Source: Hydrogenophaga taeniospiralis CCUG 15921 (GTDB lineage Bacteria > Pseudomonadota > Gammaproteobacteria > Burkholderiales > Burkholderiaceae_C). Taken from it: a stretch of 64,000 nt of DNA. This document shows positions 35,718-43,990 of this stretch, piece after piece (position 1 is the stretch's first letter; every line of letters starts with the position of its first letter). The position numbers were made by a program, and so were the translations under genes. A model generated the notes under the pieces. It did no database searches. It saw only the letters and a program-made list of their open reading frames with translations, and was not told the DNA's origin. Where the stretch lies: contig NZ_BCWR01000005.1 of NCBI RefSeq assembly GCF_001592305.1, positions 62,001 to 126,000 of the forward strand. The letters are read 5' to 3'.

Positions 35718-35718
35718 G

Positions 35719-35752
35719 TTTCAATAATACTTGAAATATCGAATCGTGCCAT
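35719..35752 (-). promoter_or_regulatory. ars promoter with overlapping ArsR operator
   Basis: TTTCAA (35719-35724) and TTGAAA (35731-35736) form a perfect inverted repeat with a 6-bp gap, a likely ArsR site. On the minus strand TATTAT at 35729-35724 serves as -10, and ATGGCA at 35752-35747 as -35 with 17 bp between. The operator covers the -10. Only six bases separate the -10 from the arsR ATG. Confidence 0.65.
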
Positions 35753-35794
35753 GACCTGGGGCTGTTGGTTCCGGGTTTTTGTGGTGCGTCGGCC

Positions 35795-35850
35795 ATGTCA
35801 TGAAAGCTTCACGCAAGTGCCACAAACAGGTCACGCCCGGTTCCCAGAAT
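35795..35850 (+). promoter_or_regulatory. Pho box array and -10 ahead of the OlsB-like gene
   Basis: Four 7-bp units with 4-bp gaps (11-bp period) match the PhoB half-site CTGTCAT: ATGTCAT at 35795, GCTTCAC at 35806, GTGCCAC at 35817, AGGTCAC at 35828. Ten bases after the last unit comes CAGAAT (35845-35850), a fitting -10. This is the layout of PhoB-activated promoters, which lack a normal -35. Confidence 0.75.
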
Positions 35851-35918
35851 GCAGGTTCATGAACAACAGCCCAATCAACACCGCGCCTCTGGCAGGCGCA
35901 CCGAACCTGGAGCCGAAC

Positions 35919-36785
35919 ATGAAAGAACTGCCCACCCCGACGCTGGACTTCTCGCCGGTCACCCGGCCACGGAGGTCACTTCATCCCCGCACCGATTTCC
36001 AGCCACAAGCCCTGGTGGCGCCTGCGTTGGGGGCGCCTGCCGCAGGGAGCGGCATCGATGTCTCGTGGGCCCGGCATCTGGACGAGGTTCGTGAAGCCCA
36101 ACGGCTGAGGCACGCCGTGTTCGCCGGCGAGATGGGGGCCATCCTGTCCAACGCCGTGCCCGGCCACGATGTGGACCTGTTCGACGACTTCTGCGAACAC
36201 CTGCTGGTGCGCGATGCCACCAGCGGCCAGGTGATCGGCACCTACCGCGTCCTCACGCCGGCCCAGGCCCGCCGCGTGGGCAGCACCTACAGCGACACCG
36301 AGTTCGACCTGACCCGCCTGCGCAGCGTGCGCGAGCGCATGGTGGAGCTGGGCCGCAGCTGCGTGCACAAGGACCACCGCCACGGCGGCGTGATCATGGC
36401 CCTGTGGGGCGCGCTGGCCGAGTTCATGGTGCGCAACCAGCTCGACACCATGATCGGCTGCGCCAGCATCCCCATGCAATACGAAGGCCCGCACGGTGTG
36501 GTGGGCGGCGGTCATGCGGCGGCCAGCATTTGGCGCCAGGTGAAAGAGAAACACCTGGCCCCGATCGACTGCCATGTGCGCCCGCGTCTGCCGCTGCCCA
36601 TCGAGCAACTGGACGACACGCTGGACGTGGAGCCGCCCGCGCTGATCAAGGGCTACTTGCGTCTGGGCGCCAAGGTGCTGGGCCCACCCGCCTGGGACCC
36701 GGATTTCAACGCCGCCGACCTGCCGATGCTGATGCGCATCGCCGACCTGCCGGCGCGCTATCGCAAACACTTCTTGGGGAGTTGA
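35919..36785 (+). CDS. olsB: OlsB-like GNAT acyltransferase (ornithine-lipid synthesis type)
   Basis: A 288-residue protein of the PlsC-independent OlsB/hemolysin-type N-acyltransferase family, which forms lyso-ornithine lipid from acyl-ACP and ornithine. Conserved blocks are RLRHAVFAGEMGA, DFCEHLLVRD, GTYRVLTP, MVELGRSCVHKDHR and GHAAASIWRQVKEKHL. I prefer the ATG at 35919, which has GGAG 6 bp before it and leaves room for a transcript from the Pho promoter; an ATG at 35859 adds 20 residues but lies at the transcription start. OlsA is not present here, so a complete ornithine-lipid pathway is not proven. Confidence 0.8.
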   Translation: MKELPTPTLDFSPVTRPRRSLHPRTDFQPQALVAPALGAPAAGSGIDVSWARHLDEVREAQRLRHAVFAGEMGAILSNAVPGHDVDLFDDFCEHLLVRDATSGQVIGTYRVLTPAQARRVGSTYSDTEFDLTRLRSVRERMVELGRSCVHKDHRHGGVIMALWGALAEFMVRNQLDTMIGCASIPMQYEGPHGVVGGGHAAASIWRQVKEKHLAPIDCHVRPRLPLPIEQLDDTLDVEPPALIKGYLRLGAKVLGPPAWDPDFNAADLPMLMRIADLPARYRKHFLGS

Positions 36786-36866
36786 CCCCCCCCGCCGCGC
36801 TGCGCGCGACCCCCCCAGGGGGCGGCACTGGCCGTCCGGCAAAGCCGGCCCGGCGGTGCCCTGGGA
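36785..36866. repeat. Intergenic mosaic repeat, family A, copy 4
   Basis: CCCCCCCCGCCGCGC, then ACCCCCCCAGGGGGCGG and GTCCGGCAAAGCCGGCCC. It is the most diverged copy (CCGGCAAAGCCGG for CCGGCGAAGCCGG). It lies between the OlsB-like and PlcP-like genes. Confidence 0.65.
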
Positions 36867-36913
36867 TGAGTCACTTCTGCTCTGCTGGGCTTGCTGATCC
36901 CAAAGGAACCACG

Positions 36914-37837
36914 ATGAGAACGACCTTTGAAGCATTGGGCGGTTGGGGGCTGGCTGGGGTTCTGCCCATCGGCGCCGATGCCGACGACGAGCATCCGGCC
37001 GATGGCGGAGAACGGTCCCGCTACCGGGCCGTTTTCATTTCCGATCTGCACCTGGGCACGGCGGGCTGCCAGGCCAGCGCCTTGCTGGAGTTCCTGAAGC
37101 ACCACCCGAGCCAGACGCTGTATCTGGTGGGCGACATCATCGATGGCTGGCAGTTGCGACGCAAATGGTTCTGGCCGCAGGCGCACAACGACGTGGTGCA
37201 GAAACTGCTGCGCCGCGCCCGCAAGGGCTGCCGCGTGGTGTTTGTGCCGGGCAACCACGATGAGTTCGCGCGCCAGTTCCACGGCCACAGCTTCGGTGGC
37301 ATCGAGGTCAGCAACGAGGCCGTCCACACCACGGCCGACGGGCAGCGCCTGTGGGTGGTGCACGGTGACCATTTCGATGGCGTGATCCAGTGCGCCAAGT
37401 GGCTGGCCTACGTGGGCGACAACCTCTACGAGTTCACGCTGCGCCTGAACCGCCACCTGAACTCGCTGCGCGCGCGCCTGGGCCTGCCGTACTGGTCGCT
37501 CTCTCAGTACCTGAAACACAAGGTCAAGAGCGCGCTGAACTACGTGACCGATTTCGAGCGCGCCGTGGCGGCCGAGGCGCGGCAGCGGGGCTACCAGGGC
37601 GTGGTCTGTGGCCACATCCACCGGCCCGAAATGCGCAGCATCGACGGCACGCTCTACTGCAACGACGGCGACTGGGTCGAGAGCCTTTCGGCCCTGGTGG
37701 AGCACATGAATGGCCGGCTGGAGCTGGTGCATTGGCGCCCGAGCGTCCATGCGGCGGGGGGCGCGTCCACGGCGCAGCCGGTGCCTGCGCTGGTCCAGGC
37801 CACGGACGAACCATGGCGCGAACCCAGCAACGCCTGA
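36914..37837 (+). CDS. plcP: PlcP-like metallophosphoesterase (phospholipase C type)
   Basis: A 307-residue calcineurin-like phosphoesterase, often annotated as UDP-2,3-diacylglucosamine hydrolase. Metal-binding blocks are SDLHLG, GDIIDGW, GNHD, HGDHFDG and GHIHRPEM, in order. In Sinorhizobium and marine bacteria the relative PlcP hydrolyses phospholipids to diacylglycerol during phosphate starvation. The next gene is an Agt-like glycosyltransferase, the known partner, and a Pho box array precedes the upstream gene. LpxH activity is the alternative. The start has AAGGA 7 bp before it. Confidence 0.75.
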   Translation: MRTTFEALGGWGLAGVLPIGADADDEHPADGGERSRYRAVFISDLHLGTAGCQASALLEFLKHHPSQTLYLVGDIIDGWQLRRKWFWPQAHNDVVQKLLRRARKGCRVVFVPGNHDEFARQFHGHSFGGIEVSNEAVHTTADGQRLWVVHGDHFDGVIQCAKWLAYVGDNLYEFTLRLNRHLNSLRARLGLPYWSLSQYLKHKVKSALNYVTDFERAVAAEARQRGYQGVVCGHIHRPEMRSIDGTLYCNDGDWVESLSALVEHMNGRLELVHWRPSVHAAGGASTAQPVPALVQATDEPWREPSNA

Positions 37838-37889
37838 AAGGCGCACAGGCTGGGCGCGCCACCGGATATTGGGAACAGGGGAGACATGA

Positions 37890-39008
37890 ATGAAGATCGT
37901 GCTGGTAACGGACGCCTGGCAACCCCAGGTCAATGGCGTGGTGACCACGCTGGTGGAGCTGGTGCGCGAGCTGCAGGCCCGCGGCCACGAGGTGGTGGTG
38001 ATCCAGCCCGGCCAGTTCCGCACCCGGCCCTGCCCGGGGTACGCGGGCATTGACCTGGCCCTGTTTCCCGGACGCCGGCTGTCGCGGCTGATCGACGCGG
38101 CCCAGGCCGACGCCATCCACATCGCCACCGAAGGCCCGCTGGGCTGGGCCGCCCGGCGCCATTGCCTGCGCCGCCGCCTCGCGTTCACCACCGCGTTCCA
38201 CACCAAGTTCCCGGAGATCCTGCACGCCGCCTTGGGGGTTCCGCTGTCCTGGGGCTACGCGCTGTTTCGCCACTTCCACCGCCCCAGCAGCGGTGTGATG
38301 GTGCCCACCGCGGGCGTGCTGCAGATGCTGCGCCAGCGTGGGTTCGGCCAGCTGCGCGAATGGACGCACGGGGTGGACACGCGCTTGTTTGCCCTGGCCG
38401 ACGAGGCGCAGGTGTATCCGCCGCTGGGTCAACTGGCCCGGCCGGTGAGCCTGTTCGTGGGGCGCTTGTCCTATGAAAAGAACATCGGGGACTTTCTCGA
38501 TCTGGACGTGCCCGGCAGCAAGGTGGTGTGTGGGGTCGGCCCGCTGGAGGCGGCCCTGCGCGAGCGCTACCCCAACGTGCACTGGCTCGGCGTGTTGCCG
38601 CGCCACGAGCTGGCGCAGGTGTACGCGGCCGCCGACGTGTTCGTGTTTCCCAGCCGCAGCGAGACCTTTGGCCTGGTGATGCTCGAAGCCATGGCCTGCG
38701 GCCTGCCGGTGGCGGCCTACCCGGTGGACGGACCGCTGCAGGTGGTGGCCGACAGCGCCGCCGGCGCGCTGCGTGAAGACCTGCACGAGGCCTGGGTGGA
38801 TGCGCTCAAGGTCAAGCGCCACGAGGCCCGCGACCGGGCGCTGCTGTTCGGCTGGGGCCGGGCGGCCGAGCTGTTCGTGTCGTTTCTGGCGGTGGCGCCC
38901 GAGCGGACCACGACGCCGCGCAGCACCCGCCCGGGCGCGCCGGCGCCGCAGGGGTCGATGCTCAAGCGTGTCAAACTGTCACACAAACGTCATCCCGCCG
39001 TTGAATAA
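37890..39008 (+). CDS. agt: Family 4 glycosyltransferase (Agt-like glycolipid synthase)
   Basis: A 372-residue GT-B enzyme. The N-terminal part has TDAWQPQVNGVVTTL and the C-terminal part FVGRLSYEKNIGDFL, FVFPSRSETFGLVMLEAMACGLPV with the E-x7-E nucleotide-sugar motif. Next to PlcP-like phospholipase C, its likely job is to glycosylate diacylglycerol to a phosphorus-free glycolipid. The sugar donor is not predictable. A Pho box for the next gene lies inside its last 11 codons. Confidence 0.75.
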   Translation: MKIVLVTDAWQPQVNGVVTTLVELVRELQARGHEVVVIQPGQFRTRPCPGYAGIDLALFPGRRLSRLIDAAQADAIHIATEGPLGWAARRHCLRRRLAFTTAFHTKFPEILHAALGVPLSWGYALFRHFHRPSSGVMVPTAGVLQMLRQRGFGQLREWTHGVDTRLFALADEAQVYPPLGQLARPVSLFVGRLSYEKNIGDFLDLDVPGSKVVCGVGPLEAALRERYPNVHWLGVLPRHELAQVYAAADVFVFPSRSETFGLVMLEAMACGLPVAAYPVDGPLQVVADSAAGALREDLHEAWVDALKVKRHEARDRALLFGWGRAAELFVSFLAVAPERTTTPRSTRPGAPAPQGSMLKRVKLSHKRHPAVE

Positions 39009-39009
39009 T
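38976..39009 (+). promoter_or_regulatory. Pho box and -10 of ppk
   Basis: CTGTCAC (38976-38982), gap ACAA, ACGTCAT (38987-38993) is a close match to the PhoB box, and AATAAT (39004-39009) follows after 10 bp, the same spacing as in the box at 35795. It lies within the 3' end of the glycosyltransferase gene and would drive ppk with a leader of about 65 bases. Confidence 0.75.
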
Positions 39010-39082
39010 CGTCAAACAGGCGTGCCCTTGCCGATCGTTGGGGGAAGCGAGGCGGGCATGGCCGTACCCATTGACGGAACCC

Positions 39083-41161
39083 ATGAGCGCCAACATCAAC
39101 AACAACCGCCTGCAATTCCTCGACCGGGACCATAGCATCCTGGCCTTCAATGAGCGGGTCATGGACTGGGCCCGCCGCCCCGACGTGCCGCTGCTGGAGC
39201 GGCTGCGCTACCTGAGCATCGTGTCGAGCAACCTCGACGAGTTCTTCGAAGTGCGCATGGCGCCGCACCTGAGCGCGTTCAAGGCCAACGAGCAGCGCGG
39301 TCTGTACACCGCCGCCACGCACGATCAGGTGTCGGCCAAGGTGCACGAGCTGGTGGCCCAGCAGTACGCGATCTACAACGACGAGCTGTTGCCCCTGCTG
39401 GAGAAAAAGGGCATCAAGCTGGTGGCCCACGGCGAGCGCAACCCGCGCCAGCGCCGCTGGGTGAAAGACTTCTTCGCGCGCGAGGTGCAGCCGCTGTTGC
39501 TGCCTGTGGGGCTGGACCCGGCGCACCCCTTTCCCCAGGTGGCCAACAAGTCGCTCAACTTCATCGTGCGGCTCACCGGCAAGGACGCCTTTGGCCGCGA
39601 AAACGAAATCGCCATCGTCAAGGTGCCGCGCATCCTGCCGCGCTTTTTCCGCATGCCCCCGGTCAAGGGCTCCAAACAGACCCACTTCGTCTCCATCTCC
39701 AGCCTGATCCGCTCGCACCTGTCCGACCTGTTTCCGGGCCGCCAGGTGACCGAGTTTTCCCAGTTCCGCGTCACCCGCCACTCCGATCTGGCGGTGGACG
39801 AGGAAGAGGTGAAGAACCTGCGCACCGCGCTGCGCAAGGGGCTGCAGCAGCGCAACTATGGCGAGGCCCTGCGGCTGGAAGTGTCGGCCGGCTGCTCGGA
39901 GTACCTGTCTTCGTTTCTGCTGGCGCAGTTCGCGCTGCCCGTGCAGTCGCTCTACCGCGTGCCCGGCCCGGTCAACCTGGTGCGGCTGAACCAGCTGATC
40001 GATCAGGTGGACGCACCCGCGCTGCGCTTCGAGCGCTACAACGCCGGCTGGCCGCTGCAGCTCACCCCGGGACAGTCGTATTTCGAGCGACTGCAGCAGG
40101 GCGACGTGCTGATCCACCAGCCCTACGAGAGTTTCGACGCCGTGCTGGCCTTCTTGCGCGAGGCGGTGGAAGACCCGAACGTGCTGGCCATCAAGCAGAC
40201 GATCTACCGCACCGGTGCCAAGTCCGAGCTGATGGACCTGTTGCGCGAGGGCGTGCGCCGGGGCAAGGAAGTCACCGCCGTGGTGGAGCTCAAGGCGCGT
40301 TTCGACGAAGAGGCCAACATCAACTACGCCGAGCGGCTGGAGTCGGTGGGCGCCCAGGTGGTCTATGGCGTGGTGGGCCTCAAGACCCACGCCAAGATGA
40401 TGCTGATCACCCGCCGTGAAAACGGTCAGTTGCGCCGCTACGGTCACCTGTCCACCGGCAACTACAACCCCGGCACCGCGCGCCTCTACACCGACCTGAG
40501 TTACCTCACGGCCGATGACGCGCTCACCGCCGACCTGGAGCAGATCTTTCTGCACCTGGCGAGCCAGAACCGCCTGCCCCGGCTGAACAAGGCGCTGATC
40601 GCACCGTTTCATCTGCACAAGGCGATGCTGGAGAAGGTCGAGGCCGCAGGCGCTGCCGCCAAGGCCGGCAAAGAGGCGCGCATCATCCTCAAGATGAACG
40701 CACTGACCGACGAGCCGCTGGCGCGCGCGCTGGCGCTGGCCTCGCAGCAGGGCGTGAAGATCGACCTCATCGTGCGCGGCGCCTGCATCCTGCCGGCCCA
40801 GGTGCCCGGGGTGACAGACAACGTGAGTGTGCGCTCGGTGATCGGGCGCCTGCTGGAGCACTCCCGGGTGTTCTATTTCCGCGTCGATGGCGCCGAAGAG
40901 CTCTGGCTCGCCAGCGCCGACTGGATGAACCGCAACATGCTGCGCCGGGTGGAGCTGGCCTGGCCCGTGACCGATGCAGCCTTGCGCAGCCGCATCATGG
41001 ACGAGTGTTTATCTGCCTATCTGCACGACACCAAGGATGCCTGGCTGCTCCAGCCCGATGGCCGGTACGTGCCCGCGGCCATCACCGGCACCGGCAAGAC
41101 GCGCACGGTGCTGCATTCGGCCCAGGCGAGCCTGATGGCGCGCTACGGCAGCAAAGGCTAG
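39083..41161 (+). CDS. ppk: Polyphosphate kinase 1
   Basis: A 692-residue enzyme that makes inorganic polyphosphate from ATP. Its four-domain layout is intact: N-terminal NRLQFLDRDHSILAFNERV, then YLSIVSSNLDEFFEVRM, and two phospholipase-D-like catalytic domains with IKQTIYRTGAKSEL, the histidine region GLKTHAKMMLITRRE, and LSTGNYNPGTARLYTD. The ATG at 39083 gives the family N-terminus. A Pho box precedes it, and sixA follows 10 bp later. Confidence 0.96.
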   Translation: MSANINNNRLQFLDRDHSILAFNERVMDWARRPDVPLLERLRYLSIVSSNLDEFFEVRMAPHLSAFKANEQRGLYTAATHDQVSAKVHELVAQQYAIYNDELLPLLEKKGIKLVAHGERNPRQRRWVKDFFAREVQPLLLPVGLDPAHPFPQVANKSLNFIVRLTGKDAFGRENEIAIVKVPRILPRFFRMPPVKGSKQTHFVSISSLIRSHLSDLFPGRQVTEFSQFRVTRHSDLAVDEEEVKNLRTALRKGLQQRNYGEALRLEVSAGCSEYLSSFLLAQFALPVQSLYRVPGPVNLVRLNQLIDQVDAPALRFERYNAGWPLQLTPGQSYFERLQQGDVLIHQPYESFDAVLAFLREAVEDPNVLAIKQTIYRTGAKSELMDLLREGVRRGKEVTAVVELKARFDEEANINYAERLESVGAQVVYGVVGLKTHAKMMLITRRENGQLRRYGHLSTGNYNPGTARLYTDLSYLTADDALTADLEQIFLHLASQNRLPRLNKALIAPFHLHKAMLEKVEAAGAAAKAGKEARIILKMNALTDEPLARALALASQQGVKIDLIVRGACILPAQVPGVTDNVSVRSVIGRLLEHSRVFYFRVDGAEELWLASADWMNRNMLRRVELAWPVTDAALRSRIMDECLSAYLHDTKDAWLLQPDGRYVPAAITGTGKTRTVLHSAQASLMARYGSKG

Positions 41162-41171
41162 GAGCCGAGGC

Positions 41172-41654
41172 ATGGACCTGATTCTGTGGCGCCACGCCGA
41201 AGCCCAGGACCACCCCGATCCGCTTGGGGGGGCGCAGGGCGATGCGCAGGACATGGCCCGCCGGCTCACGCCGCGCGGCGAAAAGCAGGCCGCCCGCATG
41301 GCCGCCTGGCTCGACCGGCAGTTGCCCAACGGCGCGCGCATCTACGCCAGCCCGGCGCACCGCTGCGAACAGACGGCGCTGGCGCTGGGGCGCAAGTTCA
41401 AGCTGCGCGACGAGCTCGGGCCCGAGGGCGACCCGCTGACCCTGCTGGAGCTGGTGCAGTGGCCCCACGGCAAGTCCACCGTGGTGGTGGTCGGCCACCA
41501 ACCCACGCTCGGCCGCGTGATCGCGCGCCTGCTCGGTCTGGCCGAAGAAGACTGCCCGATGAAAAAGGGCGCGCTCTGGTGGTTGCGCCAGCGCGAACGC
41601 AACGGAACCCTGCAGACCCTGCTGCTGACGGTGCAGACGCCCGAGCTGCTCTGA
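41172..41654 (+). CDS. sixA: Phosphohistidine phosphatase SixA
   Basis: A 160-residue histidine phosphatase. The RHG-type motif is LWRHAEA with nucleophile His8; the second histidine lies in VVVGHQPTLGRV. E. coli SixA dephosphorylates histidine phosphocarriers such as ArcB and NPr. It begins 10 bp after ppk and is probably co-transcribed. It is convergent with the Crp/Fnr gene. Confidence 0.9.
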   Translation: MDLILWRHAEAQDHPDPLGGAQGDAQDMARRLTPRGEKQAARMAAWLDRQLPNGARIYASPAHRCEQTALALGRKFKLRDELGPEGDPLTLLELVQWPHGKSTVVVVGHQPTLGRVIARLLGLAEEDCPMKKGALWWLRQRERNGTLQTLLLTVQTPELL

Positions 41655-41665
41655 GGGGGCACCTT

Positions 41666-42397
41666 TCAGGCGCTGTGCTCCGTGTCTTGCGGGGGACTTG
41701 ACGCGGTCGGCCCGCCACACGATCTGTCATAGGTGTCAGCGTCGGTGTGCAGTTCGACGATGCCGTAGCTTCGCGAGATCAGACCTTCCTCTTCCAGGTT
41801 TTTCAGTGCGCGGTTGGCGCTCTGGCGGCTCACGCCCATCATCTGGGCGATCACCTCTTGAGGGACTTGAACATGCTTCCCGGGCGTGACCCGACTGCCG
41901 TAGCCGGACGCGATGCGTTCGAGCCGCTTGAGGATGCGTTGCTCCAGCGTGAAAAAGGCCGGCTCCTGAATCACGTCCAAGGCCACACGGAGCTTGCAGC
42001 AGGCCAGCACGCTGACGTCCCGCCAGTACAGCGGGTGCGCATTGAGCCAGGGTTCCAGGCGGGCTCCATCGACACACAGAACCTGGGTGTCCCCGTTGGC
42101 GTAGGCGGAGAAGTGCCGCGGCCCGCGGTCAATGGTGGATATTTCCCCAAACCATTGAACGGGTTCCACCTGCGACAACACGGCCACTTGGCCATCCTTG
42201 TTCACATTGCTGAGCAGCAGCGCACCTTCCAGCACGCAGAACAGACCCTGGCTGTGTTCACCCAGGAGGAACAGCTCCTCCCCGTGGGCCAAGCGCACGG
42301 GGCGGGCCAAGGTCACCAGGGCCGTTTGCAGCTCGCTGTGACAGGAGCGATACCACCGGTCTGAACTGAGCGCGCGACGAAGTGTGACGTTTTTCAT
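41666..42397 (-). CDS. Crp/Fnr-family transcription regulator
   Basis: A 243-residue regulator: an N-terminal cyclic-nucleotide-binding fold (LAHGEELFLLGEHSQGLFCVLEGALLLS, WFGEISTIDRGPRHFSAYA) and a C-terminal winged helix with QEVIAQMMGVSRQSANRALKNLEEEGLI. There is no N-terminal cysteine cluster, so it is not a true oxygen-sensing Fnr. The effector is unknown; arginine contacts for cAMP are not clear. The start may be ATG 42397 or about ten codons upstream, and neither has a good ribosome site. An Fnr-like box lies 49 bp upstream. Confidence 0.85.
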   Translation of the reverse strand: MKNVTLRRALSSDRWYRSCHSELQTALVTLARPVRLAHGEELFLLGEHSQGLFCVLEGALLLSNVNKDGQVAVLSQVEPVQWFGEISTIDRGPRHFSAYANGDTQVLCVDGARLEPWLNAHPLYWRDVSVLACCKLRVALDVIQEPAFFTLEQRILKRLERIASGYGSRVTPGKHVQVPQEVIAQMMGVSRQSANRALKNLEEEGLISRSYGIVELHTDADTYDRSCGGPTASSPPQDTEHSA

Positions 42398-42445
42398 AAA
42401 AAATTCATAAAAAACAAACGATTGCAATAATTAATGAAAGCATAG

Positions 42446-42459
42446 TTGTTACAAATCAA
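42446..42459. promoter_or_regulatory. Fnr/Crp-type palindrome upstream of the regulator gene
   Basis: TTGTTACAAATCAA matches the Fnr consensus TTGAT-N4-ATCAA at nine of ten defined positions. It sits in an AT-rich stretch (42398-42480) upstream of the Crp/Fnr gene and could be an autoregulatory site. Confidence 0.5.
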
Positions 42460-43011
42460 CACACTGTAAAAAGTTTGACACTCGTACGAAATGTGATCTT
42501 CCAGAATCGCGCTCCTCATCCACCGCCCTCATAGCGATCACTCATGACTTTCAACACGCGCATTCCGCATACGCCTTGTCGTCACAGGTCGAGGGTGGAC
42601 GCCGCTGATTCCCCTGTTGGGGCAACTCTTCCTGCCCAATTGCAGCCGTGGTCCAGGGGAGCCCTCTCCCGAGCGGGTAGCTCGATCGGATCCTGGTGTC
42701 AGCATGCGCGAGCCGCGAAAGTGCAACGGCTGTGCGCATGAATGTGTTGGTCGATCAGGCCGGAGCGAGATGCAGGGTCTTGCGCCTGCAGTCATGGCTC
42801 CCGTTGACCCAGCCACAACCCGATCTTGTGTCAGATGTGGACTGCGTACGCGCGCCACCGGCCGTGCGCCCGATGGGGGGAAACCTCATCCAGATAAGCG
42901 GACATTCCAAATCGCTGACCGGGTCTGACGCTGAGCGCCGTTCGCCAACGTGCAGTCTCCATCTGATTGACCGGCTGTGGAAACGCCCAAACGACAACAT
43001 CTGGCGCTGAC
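42460..43011. other. No recognisable gene (about 550 bp)
   Basis: Short frames exist on both strands but none gives a familiar protein, a good ribosome site or coding-like composition, and they overlap one another. Together with the decayed GTPase gene just after it, the stretch looks like degraded coding sequence between the regulator and the pilin operon. Confidence 0.4.
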
Positions 43012-43413
43012 ATGGAGTGGACCGTGCTGTTCACTGGGCCTGAGGGCGCCGGAAAACCACAGGCCGTCTCGTCTGTGTTCGACATCGCTACTGTCGACAC
43101 GGAAGTGGCCGAAACGGCTCGGATCGCCCAACTCAAAGCGTGTATCGCCATGGCCGTGGATGTTGACAGGGTCGAACTCGGCGTTGCGGGTACAGGCAAG
43201 TTGTCCCTCTTGGGCTCGCTCACGCAAAAAGCACAGCGGCTTGTCGCCACCGTTCTGATCCGGCTGGTGACAGGACTTTCCGACCATTCCCGTCGGTTGC
43301 GGACTGGGCAAATCGACCAGATCCGTCAGCAGATGGAGTCCGCCAATTTTTCGCGGCTTCCGGGGCCAGGTCCAGGTCCTTCAACTCTTCTTTATTCGGT
43401 TTACCTTTCTTGA
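43012..43413 (+). pseudogene. Decayed small GTPase gene (COG2229-like)
   Basis: The 133-codon frame begins MEWTVLFTGPEGAGKPQAV, which closely follows the start of the bacterial Gtr1/MglA-related GTPases found in betaproteobacteria (FTGPxGAGKT). The essential Thr or Ser of the P-loop is replaced by Pro. The K...TTVAMD block survives only as LKACIAMAVDVDRVELG, and the G3 region (GxPGQxRFDFMW) is replaced by GSLTQKAQRLVATVL. The family relation is seen by eye. I read it as a pseudogene; a diverged, non-GTP-binding protein is possible. Confidence 0.45.
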
Positions 43414-43426
43414 AGGCATTTTCAGC

Positions 43427-43990
43427 ATGAGCACATCTTCAGGTTTCACCTTGATCGAGTTGATGGTGACCATCGCGTTGGCAGCGATTCTGATGGCCCT
43501 TGCCGCACCCAGCTTCAGCGCCACCATCGCGTCCAACCGACTGAGCGCCCAGACGAGCGATCTCATCACTTCGCTGAACGCAGCCCGATCTGAATCCATC
43601 CGTCGCGGACGCCGGGTGACCGTATGCAAGAGCGGTGACGGGTCCAGTTGTGCGACCGAAGGGGACTGGTCCACGGGATGGATTGCGTTTGAGGACAAAG
43701 ACTCGGACGCTGTCGTCGACGAAAAAGAAACCGTGCTCCTGGTTCATCAGACTGGCGAGAACCTCACCATGGTGAAAGGCACGACCAACGTCTCCTCCTA
43801 TGTGTCCTTCACGCCGGATGGTCGCGCCAAATTGATAAACGGAAGCACGCAGTCGGGGACGCTGCGGGTATGCAGCAAATCCTCTGCCCTTGGAGACGCC
43901 CGGCGCGCCCGCAACGTCACGGTCAATCCAGTCGGCCGTATCGAGTCATCCGTCATCTCCTCGACCGTCACATGCCCCGCCGCAACATGA
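43427..43990 (+). CDS. fimT: Type IV pilus minor pilin FimT/FimU (GspH family)
   Basis: A 187-residue prepilin. The very short leader MSTSSG is cut before FTLIELMVTIALAAILMALAAPSF, the class III N-methylated helix with Glu5. The rest is a GspH-type globular domain with cysteines in VCKSGDGSSC and the terminal VTCPAAT. It heads the minor-pilin operon and overlaps the next gene by ATGA. Confidence 0.9.
   Translation: MSTSSGFTLIELMVTIALAAILMALAAPSFSATIASNRLSAQTSDLITSLNAARSESIRRGRRVTVCKSGDGSSCATEGDWSTGWIAFEDKDSDAVVDEKETVLLVHQTGENLTMVKGTTNVSSYVSFTPDGRAKLINGSTQSGTLRVCSKSSALGDARRARNVTVNPVGRIESSVISSTVTCPAAT

Noticed and set aside
36786-36913. A separate Pho box directly before the PlcP-like gene
   Set aside because: Only one weak GAGTCAC unit occurs and no second unit at 11-bp spacing; the space is mainly the mosaic repeat.
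42538-42930. Several overlapping 60-105 codon frames in the gap after the Crp/Fnr gene
   Set aside because: None has a ribosome site, family resemblance or coding-like composition, and they overlap one another on both strands.
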